A stretch of 64,000 bases of DNA from JANLQX01 sp031368215. Lineage in GTDB: Bacteria > Actinomycetota > Acidimicrobiia > Acidimicrobiales > JANYDT01. The notes beneath the pieces were generated by a model, which had not been told where the DNA came from, searched no databases, and was given only the letters and a program-made list of their open reading frames with translations. The DNA is taken from assembly GCA_031368215.1 (NCBI GenBank), contig JANLRD010000224.1:51482-115481 (forward strand), given 5' to 3'. A program made the position numbers and the translations under genes. This document shows positions 10,775 through 18,519 of this stretch, one piece after another; position 1 is the first letter of the stretch; each line of letters opens with the position of its first letter.

Positions 10775-10800
10775 TCGAACGGACGAGTCCGCTGGTTCGA
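10775..10800 (-). promoter_or_regulatory. Inverted repeat upstream of the giant surface gene
   Basis: The arms TCGAAC (10775-10780) and GTTCGA (10795-10800) enclose a second dyad, GGAC-GA-GTCC. The structure lies 52-77 bp before the ATG at 10723. It could be an operator or a leader hairpin. No convincing -10 was found. Confidence 0.35.
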
Positions 10801-10855
10801 TCGGCCCATGGTGCGGCCCTCAACGGCACACGATGGCTCGGCGAACGTTTCCAAC

Positions 10856-10900
10856 GGGGGAAGTCCCCCATTCGCCTCAAATTGACCACGCATCGTGGTC
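10856..10900 (-). terminator. Two hairpins after the methyltransferase gene
   Basis: GGGGG-AAGT-CCCCC (10856-10869) and GACCACG-cat-CGTGGTC (10884-10900) are perfect stems 31-75 bp beyond the stop codon of the minus-strand methyltransferase gene. Neither is followed by a T-run, as is usual for GC-rich actinobacterial terminators. Confidence 0.45.
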
Positions 10901-10930
10901 TCATGCGTCCCGTCAGCGCGGTGAGTGTTG

Positions 10931-11827
10931 TTACCGAGAGATCGGTCGGGGTTTGGCGAGGGTCATGCAGAACAACGGTCGAACCAGACCGAATCTGGTC
11001 AGGACGCGCTCAACCCGGAGCGCGAACCGCACCCGGTGACCGACCGACCACTTGGCCATGTCGATGTTCGGCGCATTGCCGTCGAGGAGCGGATACAGGA
11101 GGGACCCGAAGCGGACCTCATGGATGATCTCGAAGTGGTGCTCGAGCTCGGGAACCAGGCGATCGGAGTTGCACGCTTCCGACGGGTCGAATCGTCCCGG
11201 TGGGTACTGGAGGAACGATCCCTTCTTCTCGCCCAGGTGCGTCGTGCGCTGTCGGGTGTTGAAGAGCCGAAGCAGCAAACGGGTCACGAAGGCGTTGCGC
11301 CGGGGGATCTGCAGAAAGGGTGGCCCGATCCACTCGAAGAGGAACAACAGCCCGTCGGGCGCCAACGCCTGGTTCAGCTGGAAGAACGCGTTCCCCAGGT
11401 TGTGGATGTGATGGATGCCATGGAGTCCGACGGCGAAGTCCAGTGATCCGGGATCCAGGTCGAGCCGGTTCGCGTCGGCCAGCACCCCGTGGAAGGGCAG
11501 TCCGGCCATGAGCTCCGTCGCGCGCTTGAGGGACTCTCCCGATAGGTCGATGCCGGTGACGGATGCGTACTCCACGCCATCGCGGGTTTCGAAGTATCCC
11601 TTCTCGGCCGCCATGTCGCCACACACCAGGGCCAGGCCGCGAAGGTGCTTCGACCTCTCGCCGTAGTTTGCGATGAGATGTCGGTTGATCAGACCGACCG
11701 TGTCTCTGTTCGGTTCGAACCGCCACGCATAGTGCTGACCCACCCACGGAAGAGAAAGCCAGGAAACGTCACGCACCACGTCGACGTCGATGCGGTCCCA
11801 GTGCGCCTCGGGTAGGTCAGCCGTCAC
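10931..11827 (-). CDS. SAM-dependent class I methyltransferase
   Basis: A 298-residue protein with a Rossmann methyltransferase core: a motif I-like strand (LALVCGDMAAEKGYF), an acidic strand end VTGIDLSGESL that would hold the SAM ribose, ADANRLDL, and a motif IV/V region FAVGLHGIHHI followed by LAPDGLLFLFEW. The substrate cannot be told. The GTG at 11827 was chosen because TACGTT at 11835-11840 sits 7 nt before it, the leaderless layout seen repeatedly here. A longer in-frame TTG start at 11920 is possible. It is divergent from hpt and not in an operon. Confidence 0.75.
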   Translation of the reverse strand: MTADLPEAHWDRIDVDVVRDVSWLSLPWVGQHYAWRFEPNRDTVGLINRHLIANYGERSKHLRGLALVCGDMAAEKGYFETRDGVEYASVTGIDLSGESLKRATELMAGLPFHGVLADANRLDLDPGSLDFAVGLHGIHHIHNLGNAFFQLNQALAPDGLLFLFEWIGPPFLQIPRRNAFVTRLLLRLFNTRQRTTHLGEKKGSFLQYPPGRFDPSEACNSDRLVPELEHHFEIIHEVRFGSLLYPLLDGNAPNIDMAKWSVGHRVRFALRVERVLTRFGLVRPLFCMTLAKPRPISR

Positions 11828-12002
11828 CGACGTAAACGTACCAAAGCACCGCTCGGGGATCCCCTCGACCATCGGTGCTGCAGCGGTAGGCGATGCGCCT
11901 GACAGGAACTGGACAGTCAACCTGGCCCGTTTGACCTCGGGGACCGACCCCGAGCGCGCGATGAACTTCGGCGGACGACGCGCCTGGCGCCCGGCGCGCC
12001 GC

Positions 12003-12008
12003 TAGGGT
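12003..12008 (+). promoter_or_regulatory. -10 hexamer of hpt (leaderless)
   Basis: TAGGGT lies 9 nt before the GTG start and there is no Shine-Dalgarno sequence, so transcription probably starts at or next to the start codon. Confidence 0.5.
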
Positions 12009-12017
12009 CTCGACACC

Positions 12018-12566
12018 GTGACACTCGCTGACGACGGTCGATTCCCTGAACTTGGTCCGGTGATGGTGAGCGCCGCGGAGCTCGCCGACATCGTGGCCCG
12101 ACTGGGCGAACGCATCTCCGTCGACTACGCCGGGCTGAATCCGCTCATGGTCGGGGTGCTGCGAGGGGCCTTCGTGTTCATGGCGGACCTGGCCCGGGCC
12201 ATTCCGATGAACGTCGAGGTCGACTTCATGGCGGTCTCCTCCTATGGCCACGCGACCGAGTCGAGCGGCGTCGTCCGCATCATCAAGGACCTCGACACCG
12301 ACATCACCGGCCGTCACGTCGTCCTCGTCGACGAGATCGTCGATTCAGGTCTCACCATGAACTATGTGCGCCGACTTCTCGCCGATCGAGGAGCATCGAG
12401 TGTCGAAGTATGCGCGCTGTTGATCCGTGAATCTCTTTCCCATGTCGACATCTCGACGCTTCGGTACTTCGGGCGGACCATCCCGGCTGATTGGGTCGTC
12501 GGGTATGGCCTCGATGCCGGTCAGCGCTGGCGCAACCTTCCCGACGTCCACTACTGGCGGGGCTGA
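12018..12566 (+). CDS. hpt: Hypoxanthine phosphoribosyltransferase
   Basis: Purine salvage enzyme converting hypoxanthine or guanine plus PRPP to IMP or GMP in the cytosol. Its 182 residues match the usual bacterial size. The PRPP-binding loop VVLVDEIVDSGLTM (about residues 96-110), the early RGAFVFMADL segment and the C-terminal ADWVVGYGLDAGQRWRNLP are all in family order. The GTG start lacks a ribosome binding site and follows TAGGGT by 9 nt. It is a single gene, convergent with the peptidase gene downstream. Confidence 0.93.
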   Translation: MTLADDGRFPELGPVMVSAAELADIVARLGERISVDYAGLNPLMVGVLRGAFVFMADLARAIPMNVEVDFMAVSSYGHATESSGVVRIIKDLDTDITGRHVVLVDEIVDSGLTMNYVRRLLADRGASSVEVCALLIRESLSHVDISTLRYFGRTIPADWVVGYGLDAGQRWRNLPDVHYWRG

Positions 12567-12623
12567 ACCGCAGTCGGACCGGGGAAATCCTGCGACACGG
12601 GACCTGCCGTCCGCGAGGGGCGG

Positions 12624-14219
12624 TCAACTCGGATTGGAAAGGCTCGGCGAGCAGACTGTTCCCGGTGGTGGAGCAATGGTGTCGACGAGGAAACGGGCAG
12701 CTGCCTCTCGCACACACGCACTCTTCGTCACGGCGACGTGTCCGCCCCCGTTGCGAGTGAGCAGCGGCACGCCGAGGGTTGCCGACAGGCTCTGGGACCA
12801 GCGGTAGGGCGTCGTCAGATCCTGGGTGTTACCGATGACGAGCGCCGGGGCCGACGGCTGGGGACCGAGCAGAACCTGGGGTGTCACCGGGGCGGGCCAG
12901 TTGATGCAGGTGTAGGTGAGACGCGCGTCGCCGCGAAGACCGCTGAAATGAGGTGCCACAACTGGCGTCTGGTCGTACACGATCTGGTAGGCGCCGACGT
13001 CGCGGGGGAGCAGGCCGTCTCGGCAGTTGACGGCGAAGTTCGTGGCGGTCGAAAAGCGGTCGAGCGGAACGAGGCGTTCGGTCGGGTCGTTCGATCGGCT
13101 GTCGGCTGCGGTCGGGTTGAAGTTCACCGGCTGTCCGGTCGCGAGCTCCTGGAGGGCACGTCCGAGGATCGGCCAACCATTTCTCGGATAGCCGACGAGA
13201 TCAGCCACCGTGGAGTCGAACACTTCCTCGCCGGTTTCGCGGCCGCGTCGCGATGCGCTCACGTATTGGTTACGCACGGTGTCGTACTTGGCCCGAAGCT
13301 CGGTGCCGTCGTTGAAGTTGCAGGGGAGGAGTCGACCCGAGGCGCATTCGTCGAGGAACGCGGTGAGCGCGGCCTCTGTCGCTTCCACCGGATCGAGCAG
13401 CTGGTTCACGCCGAAGCGGGCGGGATCGACCGCGCTGTCGAGGATCATCGATCGCACGCGGGTCGGAAAGAGGGAGCGGTAGACGGCGCCGAGATAGGTG
13501 CCGTACGACATCCCGAGGTAGGAGATCTTCTCCTCGCCCAGTGCGACCCGCACCGCGTCGAGGTCACGGGCCGCGGTCTCGGTGTCGAGGAACTGCAGCC
13601 GGTCACCGTCGGTTCGATTGCAGATGCGACCGAATTCGTCGTAGTACGCGGCCAGGCTCCCCGAGCTATCCGGGGCGAGCAGCCCGACCCCGCATTGCAG
13701 TGGGGCACTGCGGGTCGTCCCGCGGGGATCGACCCCGATGACGTCGAACCGGGCGAGGACCTCCGGCGTGAGAAACGTCTGCGCGCTTCGTACGAGGTCG
13801 TACGTCGGGCCGCCGGGTCCGCCGGGATTGACGAACAGCGTTCCGATCCGCTCGCCGGGCCGCGTGGCCCGACGGCGGCTCACGAACATCGACACCCGCT
13901 CACCGGCCGGGTTCTTCGGGTCCAGCGGAATCGCGACGTTTGCGCACTCGAGGCCGGTGTCGATGCAGGGGGCGAACACGGCCGGAGCGGCGACCGGCGT
14001 TACCGTGGCGGTGGGGGCGATCGCCGGGGCGGCCGTCGTCGGTTTCGCAGTCGGTTTCGCAGTCGGTTTCGCCCGGGTCTTCGTGGTTCGCTTCTTCGCG
14101 GTGGCCGCTTCGGCGGCGTCGACCGATGCCAGACCACCCACCAACAGCACGACGGCGACAAGAGCAACGGTGGCGCGCCGCCGACGCTGGTTCGGTCGGA
14201 CGATCACGAGGTCGGCCAC
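12624..14219 (-). CDS. Secreted alpha/beta-hydrolase, tripeptidyl-aminopeptidase type
   Basis: A 531-residue exported hydrolase of the SlpD/Tap family, which removes short peptides from protein N-termini outside the cell. The N-terminus has four Arg, a hydrophobic stretch and an Ala-rich cleavage site, then a Lys/Thr/Pro linker with repeated AKPT units. The nucleophile elbow is GMSYG (Ser about 238). The acid is probably in GNTQDLTTP and the histidine in GGGHVAV. The oxyanion region NPGGPGG is typical. The GTG at 14219 is chosen because TAACGT (14227-14232) precedes it by 7 nt and it gives a clean signal peptide. The frame stays open upstream to 14273. Confidence 0.85.
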   Translation of the reverse strand: MADLVIVRPNQRRRRATVALVAVVLLVGGLASVDAAEAATAKKRTTKTRAKPTAKPTAKPTTAAPAIAPTATVTPVAAPAVFAPCIDTGLECANVAIPLDPKNPAGERVSMFVSRRRATRPGERIGTLFVNPGGPGGPTYDLVRSAQTFLTPEVLARFDVIGVDPRGTTRSAPLQCGVGLLAPDSSGSLAAYYDEFGRICNRTDGDRLQFLDTETAARDLDAVRVALGEEKISYLGMSYGTYLGAVYRSLFPTRVRSMILDSAVDPARFGVNQLLDPVEATEAALTAFLDECASGRLLPCNFNDGTELRAKYDTVRNQYVSASRRGRETGEEVFDSTVADLVGYPRNGWPILGRALQELATGQPVNFNPTAADSRSNDPTERLVPLDRFSTATNFAVNCRDGLLPRDVGAYQIVYDQTPVVAPHFSGLRGDARLTYTCINWPAPVTPQVLLGPQPSAPALVIGNTQDLTTPYRWSQSLSATLGVPLLTRNGGGHVAVTKSACVREAAARFLVDTIAPPPGTVCSPSLSNPS

Positions 14220-14226
14220 CGCACTC

Positions 14227-14232
14227 ACGTTA
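14227..14232 (-). promoter_or_regulatory. -10 hexamer of the peptidase gene (leaderless)
   Basis: TAACGT on the minus strand, 7 nt before the GTG at 14219. It supports that start over the longer reading frame. Confidence 0.45.
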
Positions 14233-14330
14233 GGTCTGGCGCAATGAAACAACGATGAGTCACGTCCGAACAACGGTGAACGGGTTCTGACGCCGGGACT
14301 TCCTCGGAGAGGAGACGCATCGTGCGCGGG

Positions 14331-15131
14331 CTACCTGCCGCGAAAGATCGGTGTGCGCTTCTCGACGAAGGCGAGCATTGCCTCGGTGGTGTCCTTCGAA
14401 GAGCCGATTGTCACGGTCTGGGTCCAGCCTTCGGCCTCGAGTGCCTGGTCCATCGTGAGCATGGAGCCTTCGTTGAGCAACTTCTTCGACAGGCGCAGCG
14501 CCAGCGGCGGTCCGCCCGCGATTCGTCGCGACCACTCACCCACGAACGCGTCGAGTTCCGCCTGGGGCACGACCCGGTTCACGAGCCCGATGCGCTCAGC
14601 CTCGGCGGCGGAGATCACATCGGCGAAGAACGCCAGTTCCTTCGCCCGGTGCAGGCCGACGAGGCGGGGCAGGAGCCAGGTGCCTCCGAAATCGAGCGCA
14701 AGCCCGCGTTTCGCGAAGATCTCGGAGAATCGAGCCCGGTCGCTCGCCACGATCAGATCGCATCCGAGGGCCATGTTGCATCCTGCGCCGACGGCGACGC
14801 CGTCGACCTTCGCGATGGTCGGCATGGGAAGGCGGTGGAGTGCCATCGCCACCTCCGAAACCTCGCGCATGGCGAGGAGTTGATGGCGCACCGGACCGTC
14901 CCCACGAGCGGACAGGTCCGCGCCGGAACAGAACTCTCCTCCCGCGCCGGTGAGCACGACGCATCGTGCCGCATCGTCGTCGACGATCCCCCGGAGCACT
15001 GACTTCAGGTCCTGCCACATCTGGCCGTTGATGGCGTTCTTCTTCTCCGGGCGGTTGAGGGTGATCGTCACGATGCCCGCATCTGCGGAGTCGGCTGCAC
15101 CGTGGATGAGCGTCAGTGTCTCGAAGTCCAT
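14331..15131 (-). CDS. Enoyl-CoA hydratase/isomerase family protein
   Basis: A 266-residue crotonase-fold enzyme acting on acyl-CoA thioesters. The N-terminal strand IVTITLNRPEKKNAI, the oxyanion-hole segment GAGGEFCSGADLS and the second signature region KVDGVAVGAGCNMALGCDL are present. The first catalytic position of true hydratases (Glu of the ...E...GGG type) is replaced by GCNMALGCD, so the exact reaction is open: hydration, isomerization or hydrolysis. The glutamate-bearing FGGTW segment follows. Start at the ATG 7 nt after TAGCTT. The frame runs on upstream as far as 15665, but that part has no family similarity. Confidence 0.85.
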   Translation of the reverse strand: MDFETLTLIHGAADSADAGIVTITLNRPEKKNAINGQMWQDLKSVLRGIVDDDAARCVVLTGAGGEFCSGADLSARGDGPVRHQLLAMREVSEVAMALHRLPMPTIAKVDGVAVGAGCNMALGCDLIVASDRARFSEIFAKRGLALDFGGTWLLPRLVGLHRAKELAFFADVISAAEAERIGLVNRVVPQAELDAFVGEWSRRIAGGPPLALRLSKKLLNEGSMLTMDQALEAEGWTQTVTIGSSKDTTEAMLAFVEKRTPIFRGR

Positions 15132-15138
15132 CCCGATG

Positions 15139-15144
15139 AAGCTA
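15139..15144 (-). promoter_or_regulatory. -10 hexamer of the enoyl-CoA hydratase gene
   Basis: TAGCTT on the minus strand, 7 nt before the ATG at 15131; no ribosome binding site between them. Confidence 0.45.
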
Positions 15145-15190
15145 CGGAACCGCGCTCGATTCGGCCAACTGGAGCGTCGGCGGATGCCGG

Positions 15191-15880
15191 TCACGCGATG
15201 GGCCGGTACCAGATCGCTTTGCCGGAGAGGCCTCGGACCCGGACAAGCAGCGTCGAGTTGATCGAGCTGACCGGGACGGCGGCACAGAGCACGCCGGTTG
15301 ACGGCACGTTCAGATCGGCTTTGCGTAGCGGAAGCGAGGAAACGATCGAACCGTACTGATCGCACTCGGCGCCACCGTAGAAGCCGTACGCGGTGTCCTT
15401 TGCGTCGACGAATTCCCAATTCCCGACCGTTATGGGGTCGCCCGAAGCACCGTCGCCGAGGAAGGTGAGCTCGGCCGAGACGCTGACGAAGCGCACACCG
15501 GCGGGCACCGGCTTCTTGTTCGGGTCGAGGGTGACGTCGGCGGTGGCATCCGGCTTGGCCGAGAGCACCGTGAACCGATAGCGACTCGGCGGCGTGTCGT
15601 AGATCTGGATCTCCCCGGCCTCGCCGATGGCCAGCGGGTTGGCCCGGCTGCCCTTCGGCTGCCACTGCAGCACCTTGCCCACAGCGATGCAGTCGAGGTT
15701 GGTGCCGGGGGCTCGTGCGCCCTTCGGCGTGCAGGCCTTTCCGGCGACAACGGTGGCCGGCTCCTTCTTCGTCGGCTTCTTGGCAGCGGCCCCGACCGGT
15801 GTGGCGAGTCCGCCGATCAGGGCGAGGAGCGCGAGTGCCGCACCGAGCGGCTTCAGCCAGCGATTCGAGGTGGTCTCCAT
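15191..15880 (-). CDS. Secreted protein with DUF4352-like C-terminal beta domain
   Basis: Not assigned to a named family with confidence. 229 residues: a signal peptide (basic start, hydrophobic LGAALALLALIGGLATPVGAAA, Ala cleavage), a short Lys-rich segment, a Cys pair region (GKACTPKG...LDCIAVGK) and a beta-rich C-terminal half. The ASGDPITVGNWEFVD and FVSVSAELTFLG segments look like the immunoglobulin-like DUF4352/Telomere-binding-like domains of extracellular actinobacterial proteins. Two more Cys (AECDQYG, GVLCAAV) could form a second disulfide. Start at the ATG 6 nt after TATCGT. Role unknown. Confidence 0.7.
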   Translation of the reverse strand: METTSNRWLKPLGAALALLALIGGLATPVGAAAKKPTKKEPATVVAGKACTPKGARAPGTNLDCIAVGKVLQWQPKGSRANPLAIGEAGEIQIYDTPPSRYRFTVLSAKPDATADVTLDPNKKPVPAGVRFVSVSAELTFLGDGASGDPITVGNWEFVDAKDTAYGFYGGAECDQYGSIVSSLPLRKADLNVPSTGVLCAAVPVSSINSTLLVRVRGLSGKAIWYRPIA

Positions 15881-15886
15881 GGATTG

Positions 15887-15892
15887 ACGATA
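15887..15892 (-). promoter_or_regulatory. -10 hexamer of the secreted-protein gene
   Basis: TATCGT on the minus strand, 6 nt before the ATG at 15880. Confidence 0.45.
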
Positions 15893-15955
15893 CGGCAAGC
15901 GAAAGGGGGAGGGGAAGTGACAGCCACGAGGCGCTTCGGTGAACAATCTCGTCTG

Positions 15956-15971
15956 CGTGATGTGGATCACA
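15956..15971. promoter_or_regulatory. CRP/FNR-type 16-bp dyad
   Basis: CGTGA-N6-TCACA matches nine of the ten arm positions of the CRP/GlxR consensus TGTGA-N6-TCACA. It lies between divergent genes, 72 bp before the start at 16043 and 76 bp before the start at 15880. One such near-match per window is expected by chance, so this is only a candidate. Confidence 0.3.
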
Positions 15972-16042
15972 GACCGGCCCACGGAAATCCCGGAGGCTGC
16001 TTCGTAGGCGTCGCGGTGACGCCCTGGACGAAGGGAAACGAC

Positions 16043-16360
16043 ATGTACATCCTCACCACTTGGAAGAACCGGCCGATCACGCCGGAGCAGACGAATCGGA
16101 TGATGGCCACCTGGGGACGTCAGGAAGCGAACCTGGCCGCCGACGCGTCGAGCGAGCGGGTCTGCTGGTTCATGAACGCCAACGGCACCGGTGGCATCAC
16201 CATCGTCAAGGTGAAGGACACCGACGCGGCGATCGCTCAGGGCCTCGTGCAGTCTCTCGCCCTGGGGGAATTCCTCGAACTGCACTCGGAGATCGTCCTC
16301 GACCTCGACAGCGCGATGCCCTCGATCATCAAAGGCGTCGAGGAAGTGAACGCCAAGTAG
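16043..16360 (+). CDS. Small DUF3303-like protein
   Basis: A 105-residue cytosolic protein without signal or membrane segment. It opens with MYILTTWKNRPITPEQ and has the alternating strand-helix pattern of the dimeric alpha/beta-barrel DUF3303 family: a central GITIVKVKDTDAA strand-helix and a closing LHSEIVLDLDSAMP strand. Function is unknown for the family. The AAGGGA ribosome binding site 6 nt before the ATG decides the start; the frame is open further upstream but without similarity. Single gene, convergent with the metallopeptidase gene. Confidence 0.7.
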   Translation: MYILTTWKNRPITPEQTNRMMATWGRQEANLAADASSERVCWFMNANGTGGITIVKVKDTDAAIAQGLVQSLALGEFLELHSEIVLDLDSAMPSIIKGVEEVNAK

Positions 16361-16383
16361 GCGATTCGCCTGTCACCGCCGCG

Positions 16384-16449
16384 GGTGGTTGGCGCCGTGT
16401 TGTCGGTTTGGCAACGGGCGGGTTCGGCGTCATCTTGGCGCCAACCACC
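16384..16449. terminator. 13-bp inverted repeat between convergent genes
   Basis: GGTGGTTGGCGCC (16384-16396) and its perfect complement (16437-16449) enclose 40 nt holding a smaller GTTG...CAAC dyad. Placed between two convergent genes, it fits a bidirectional terminator. Confidence 0.5.
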
Positions 16450-16482
16450 TACGCGTGGGCCGTGGCGGATCTTGGGGGTCTG

Positions 16483-17481
16483 TCAGAGCTGGTCGGTGTT
16501 GAAGGTGTCGCACTGGGTGGGCTCGCCCGACTGGAAGCCCTTGAGGAACCAGCGTTGGCGCTGCTCCGATGATCCGTGGGTCCAGGACTCGGGTGTGACG
16601 CGTCCCTGCATCTTACGCTGGATACGATCGTCGCCCACGGCGGACGCGGCATCAAGGCCGAGCCGGATGTCCTCGTCGGTCAGCTCGACGATGAGTGGCT
16701 TCGGACCCCGGGTGGCGTTGTGGGCCCACACGCCGGCGTAGCAGTCGGCCTGCAGCTCGAGACGGACGGAGCTGCTCGTCGGACCTTGGCGGTCTCCGGA
16801 CTTCTGCACCTGCTCGGATGTTCCGAGCAGGTTCTGCACGTGATGCCCGTACTCGTGGGCGATCACGTAGGCCTCGGCGAACGGTCCGCCCTTGGCGCCG
16901 AATTTTGACTGGAGTTCCTCGTAGAACGACAGGTCGACGTAGACCTGCGAGTCGACCGGGCAGTAGAACGGTCCCACGTCGCCGGTCGCATTGCCGCATC
17001 CGGTCTGCGTCTCGCCGGTGAAGAAGTTGGTGACGGCCTTCTTGTACTCCAGGTTTGATCGGGCGAACTCGTCGGCCCAGTAGGCCTGCACGCTGTTCAC
17101 GACGGCGACATTGCGGCAGTCCTGCCGGGCGTTCGCGTCGGCTCCGGTCTTGCACTCGCTTGCCAGATTGGTGTTACCGCCCGAGGTACCAGCAGGAGAC
17201 GGCGAACCGGTGTCGATCCGCGACTGCGTCTGTGACGGAAAGGCGCCGTTGACCCCGCCGCCGTTGCCGCTGCCGCTGCACATCTGGAGGGCGACGATCA
17301 CGATGATGACGATGAGGCCGAGGCCACCACCTCCGGCCTTGCCAACAGGGAAGCCGCCACCGCCGCTGCCCATGCCCCGACCGAGTCCGCCGAGGCCACC
17401 GAGCCCGCCGCCACCTCGAGCGCGTCCGCGCTCGTCATCGACCTGAGTCGTGTCGAGTTTGGCGTCGTCATCAAAGCGCAT
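16483..17481 (-). CDS. Membrane-anchored neutral zinc metallopeptidase (YpfJ family)
   Basis: A 332-residue protein of the putative zinc-peptidase family (Pfam PF04228). Residues 20-55 are Gly-rich, 55-68 form one membrane segment (LGLIVIIVIVALQM), and a Ser/Thr/Gly linker leads to the catalytic domain. The zinc motif HEYGHH is at about 209-214, the further acidic ligand in ELQADCYAGVWA near 243. Four Cys in the outer domain (ECKTG, DCRN, TGCG, FYCPVD) suggest disulfides. Physiological substrate unknown. Start by a GGAAGGA ribosome binding site 10 nt upstream. Confidence 0.88.
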   Translation of the reverse strand: MRFDDDAKLDTTQVDDERGRARGGGGLGGLGGLGRGMGSGGGGFPVGKAGGGGLGLIVIIVIVALQMCSGSGNGGGVNGAFPSQTQSRIDTGSPSPAGTSGGNTNLASECKTGADANARQDCRNVAVVNSVQAYWADEFARSNLEYKKAVTNFFTGETQTGCGNATGDVGPFYCPVDSQVYVDLSFYEELQSKFGAKGGPFAEAYVIAHEYGHHVQNLLGTSEQVQKSGDRQGPTSSSVRLELQADCYAGVWAHNATRGPKPLIVELTDEDIRLGLDAASAVGDDRIQRKMQGRVTPESWTHGSSEQRQRWFLKGFQSGEPTQCDTFNTDQL

Positions 17482-17523
17482 TGGAGGATGTTCCTTCCGG
17501 CCCGCGGGGTCGCAGAGGGGAGA

Positions 17524-18519
17524 CTATCGGTCTGGTATCCCGTAGACGGCAGGGCGAAACGGCTGCCCGCTTTCGTCGTCCACCGCGGCAACGTCACCGA
17601 CTCGAATGAGCTCGTTGAGGTGGGCGAGGACGCTTCGTCCGGCGGCCTTCACCAGCCTCGGATCGATACCGCTGTACATCGCCGTCACGAGCGACTCGAT
17701 CGTGGCGTCGCCGGTTCGGAGGATGTCGATGATCTGCTGCGTCCTCCGCTCGCGGTGCCCGATCAACCCGGCGACGAAGTCCTCGGGACCCGTGATGACC
17801 GTGCCGTGCGTCGGCCAGTAGCGGGCGTCGCCGGCACCCTGGAGAAGGCGAAGCGACTCGAGGTAGTTCCGCAGATCTCCGTGAGGCGGCGAGATCACAC
17901 TCGTCGACCAACCCATCACGTGGTCGCCGGTGAACAGGACCTGCTCGTTCGGCGCGGCGGCGAATCGCACGCGGAAGCACAGGTGGTTGCTGATGTGGCC
18001 CGGCGTGTGTACGGCCTCGGCGCGCCAACCGGTGCCCGTGACGAAATCGCCGTGACGCAACACGCCGTCGGGAATGAATGTCCGGTCGCCGGACTCCTCG
18101 GCGTTCGGCACTGCTCCGGACGACGCGGTGCCTCCACCGTCATCCTGCGGCGCCGCCCGGTCGCCAGCGTCATCGACCGGAGGGTCTTCGGGGTGAGGCC
18201 CGAACCCGAAGGTCGACGCGTCCGTATGTGCGCGTAGTGGCGCGCAGCCCGGCGAGTGATCTGGATGCGTGTGGGTCACCAGCACGTGGGTGATCGTCTC
18301 GCCGCCGAGTTGTCGCATGAGCATCGCTATGTGGCGTTCATCGTTCGGGCCTGGATCGATCACGGCGACCTCGCCCCGCCCGATCACGTAGGTTCCCGTA
18401 CCGCGGAACGTGAAGGGTCCCGGGTTCGGAGCGACGATACGGCGGATACCCGGAGCGACGTCTTCGAGAACGCCGAGCGCGGGATCGAAACCGGTGATGA
18501 ATCGAGGGCTTGCGCTCAT
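17524..18519 (-). CDS. MBL-fold metallo-hydrolase with C-terminal winged helix (LACTB2-like)
   Basis: 331 residues. The metal motif THTHPDHS is at 82-89, further ligands lie in VHTPGH and FTGDHV, and the C-terminus (residues about 250-330) is the winged-helix tail of LACTB2/hydroxyacylglutathione-hydrolase-like proteins. Residues about 100-150 form an Asp/Ala/Gly-rich insertion that the core fold does not need. The ATG overlaps the mftF stop (ATGA), so it is translated with mftF. MBL hydrolases of this kind occur near mft genes in other actinobacteria, but a role in mycofactocin chemistry is only an inference from the coupling. Confidence 0.85.
   Translation of the reverse strand: MSASPRFITGFDPALGVLEDVAPGIRRIVAPNPGPFTFRGTGTYVIGRGEVAVIDPGPNDERHIAMLMRQLGGETITHVLVTHTHPDHSPGCAPLRAHTDASTFGFGPHPEDPPVDDAGDRAAPQDDGGGTASSGAVPNAEESGDRTFIPDGVLRHGDFVTGTGWRAEAVHTPGHISNHLCFRVRFAAAPNEQVLFTGDHVMGWSTSVISPPHGDLRNYLESLRLLQGAGDARYWPTHGTVITGPEDFVAGLIGHRERRTQQIIDILRTGDATIESLVTAMYSGIDPRLVKAAGRSVLAHLNELIRVGDVAAVDDESGQPFRPAVYGIPDR

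Noticed and set aside
12738..14258. A 506-codon plus-strand frame
   Set aside because: Antisense to the peptidase gene, whose catalytic motifs are intact. No family pattern in the plus frame.
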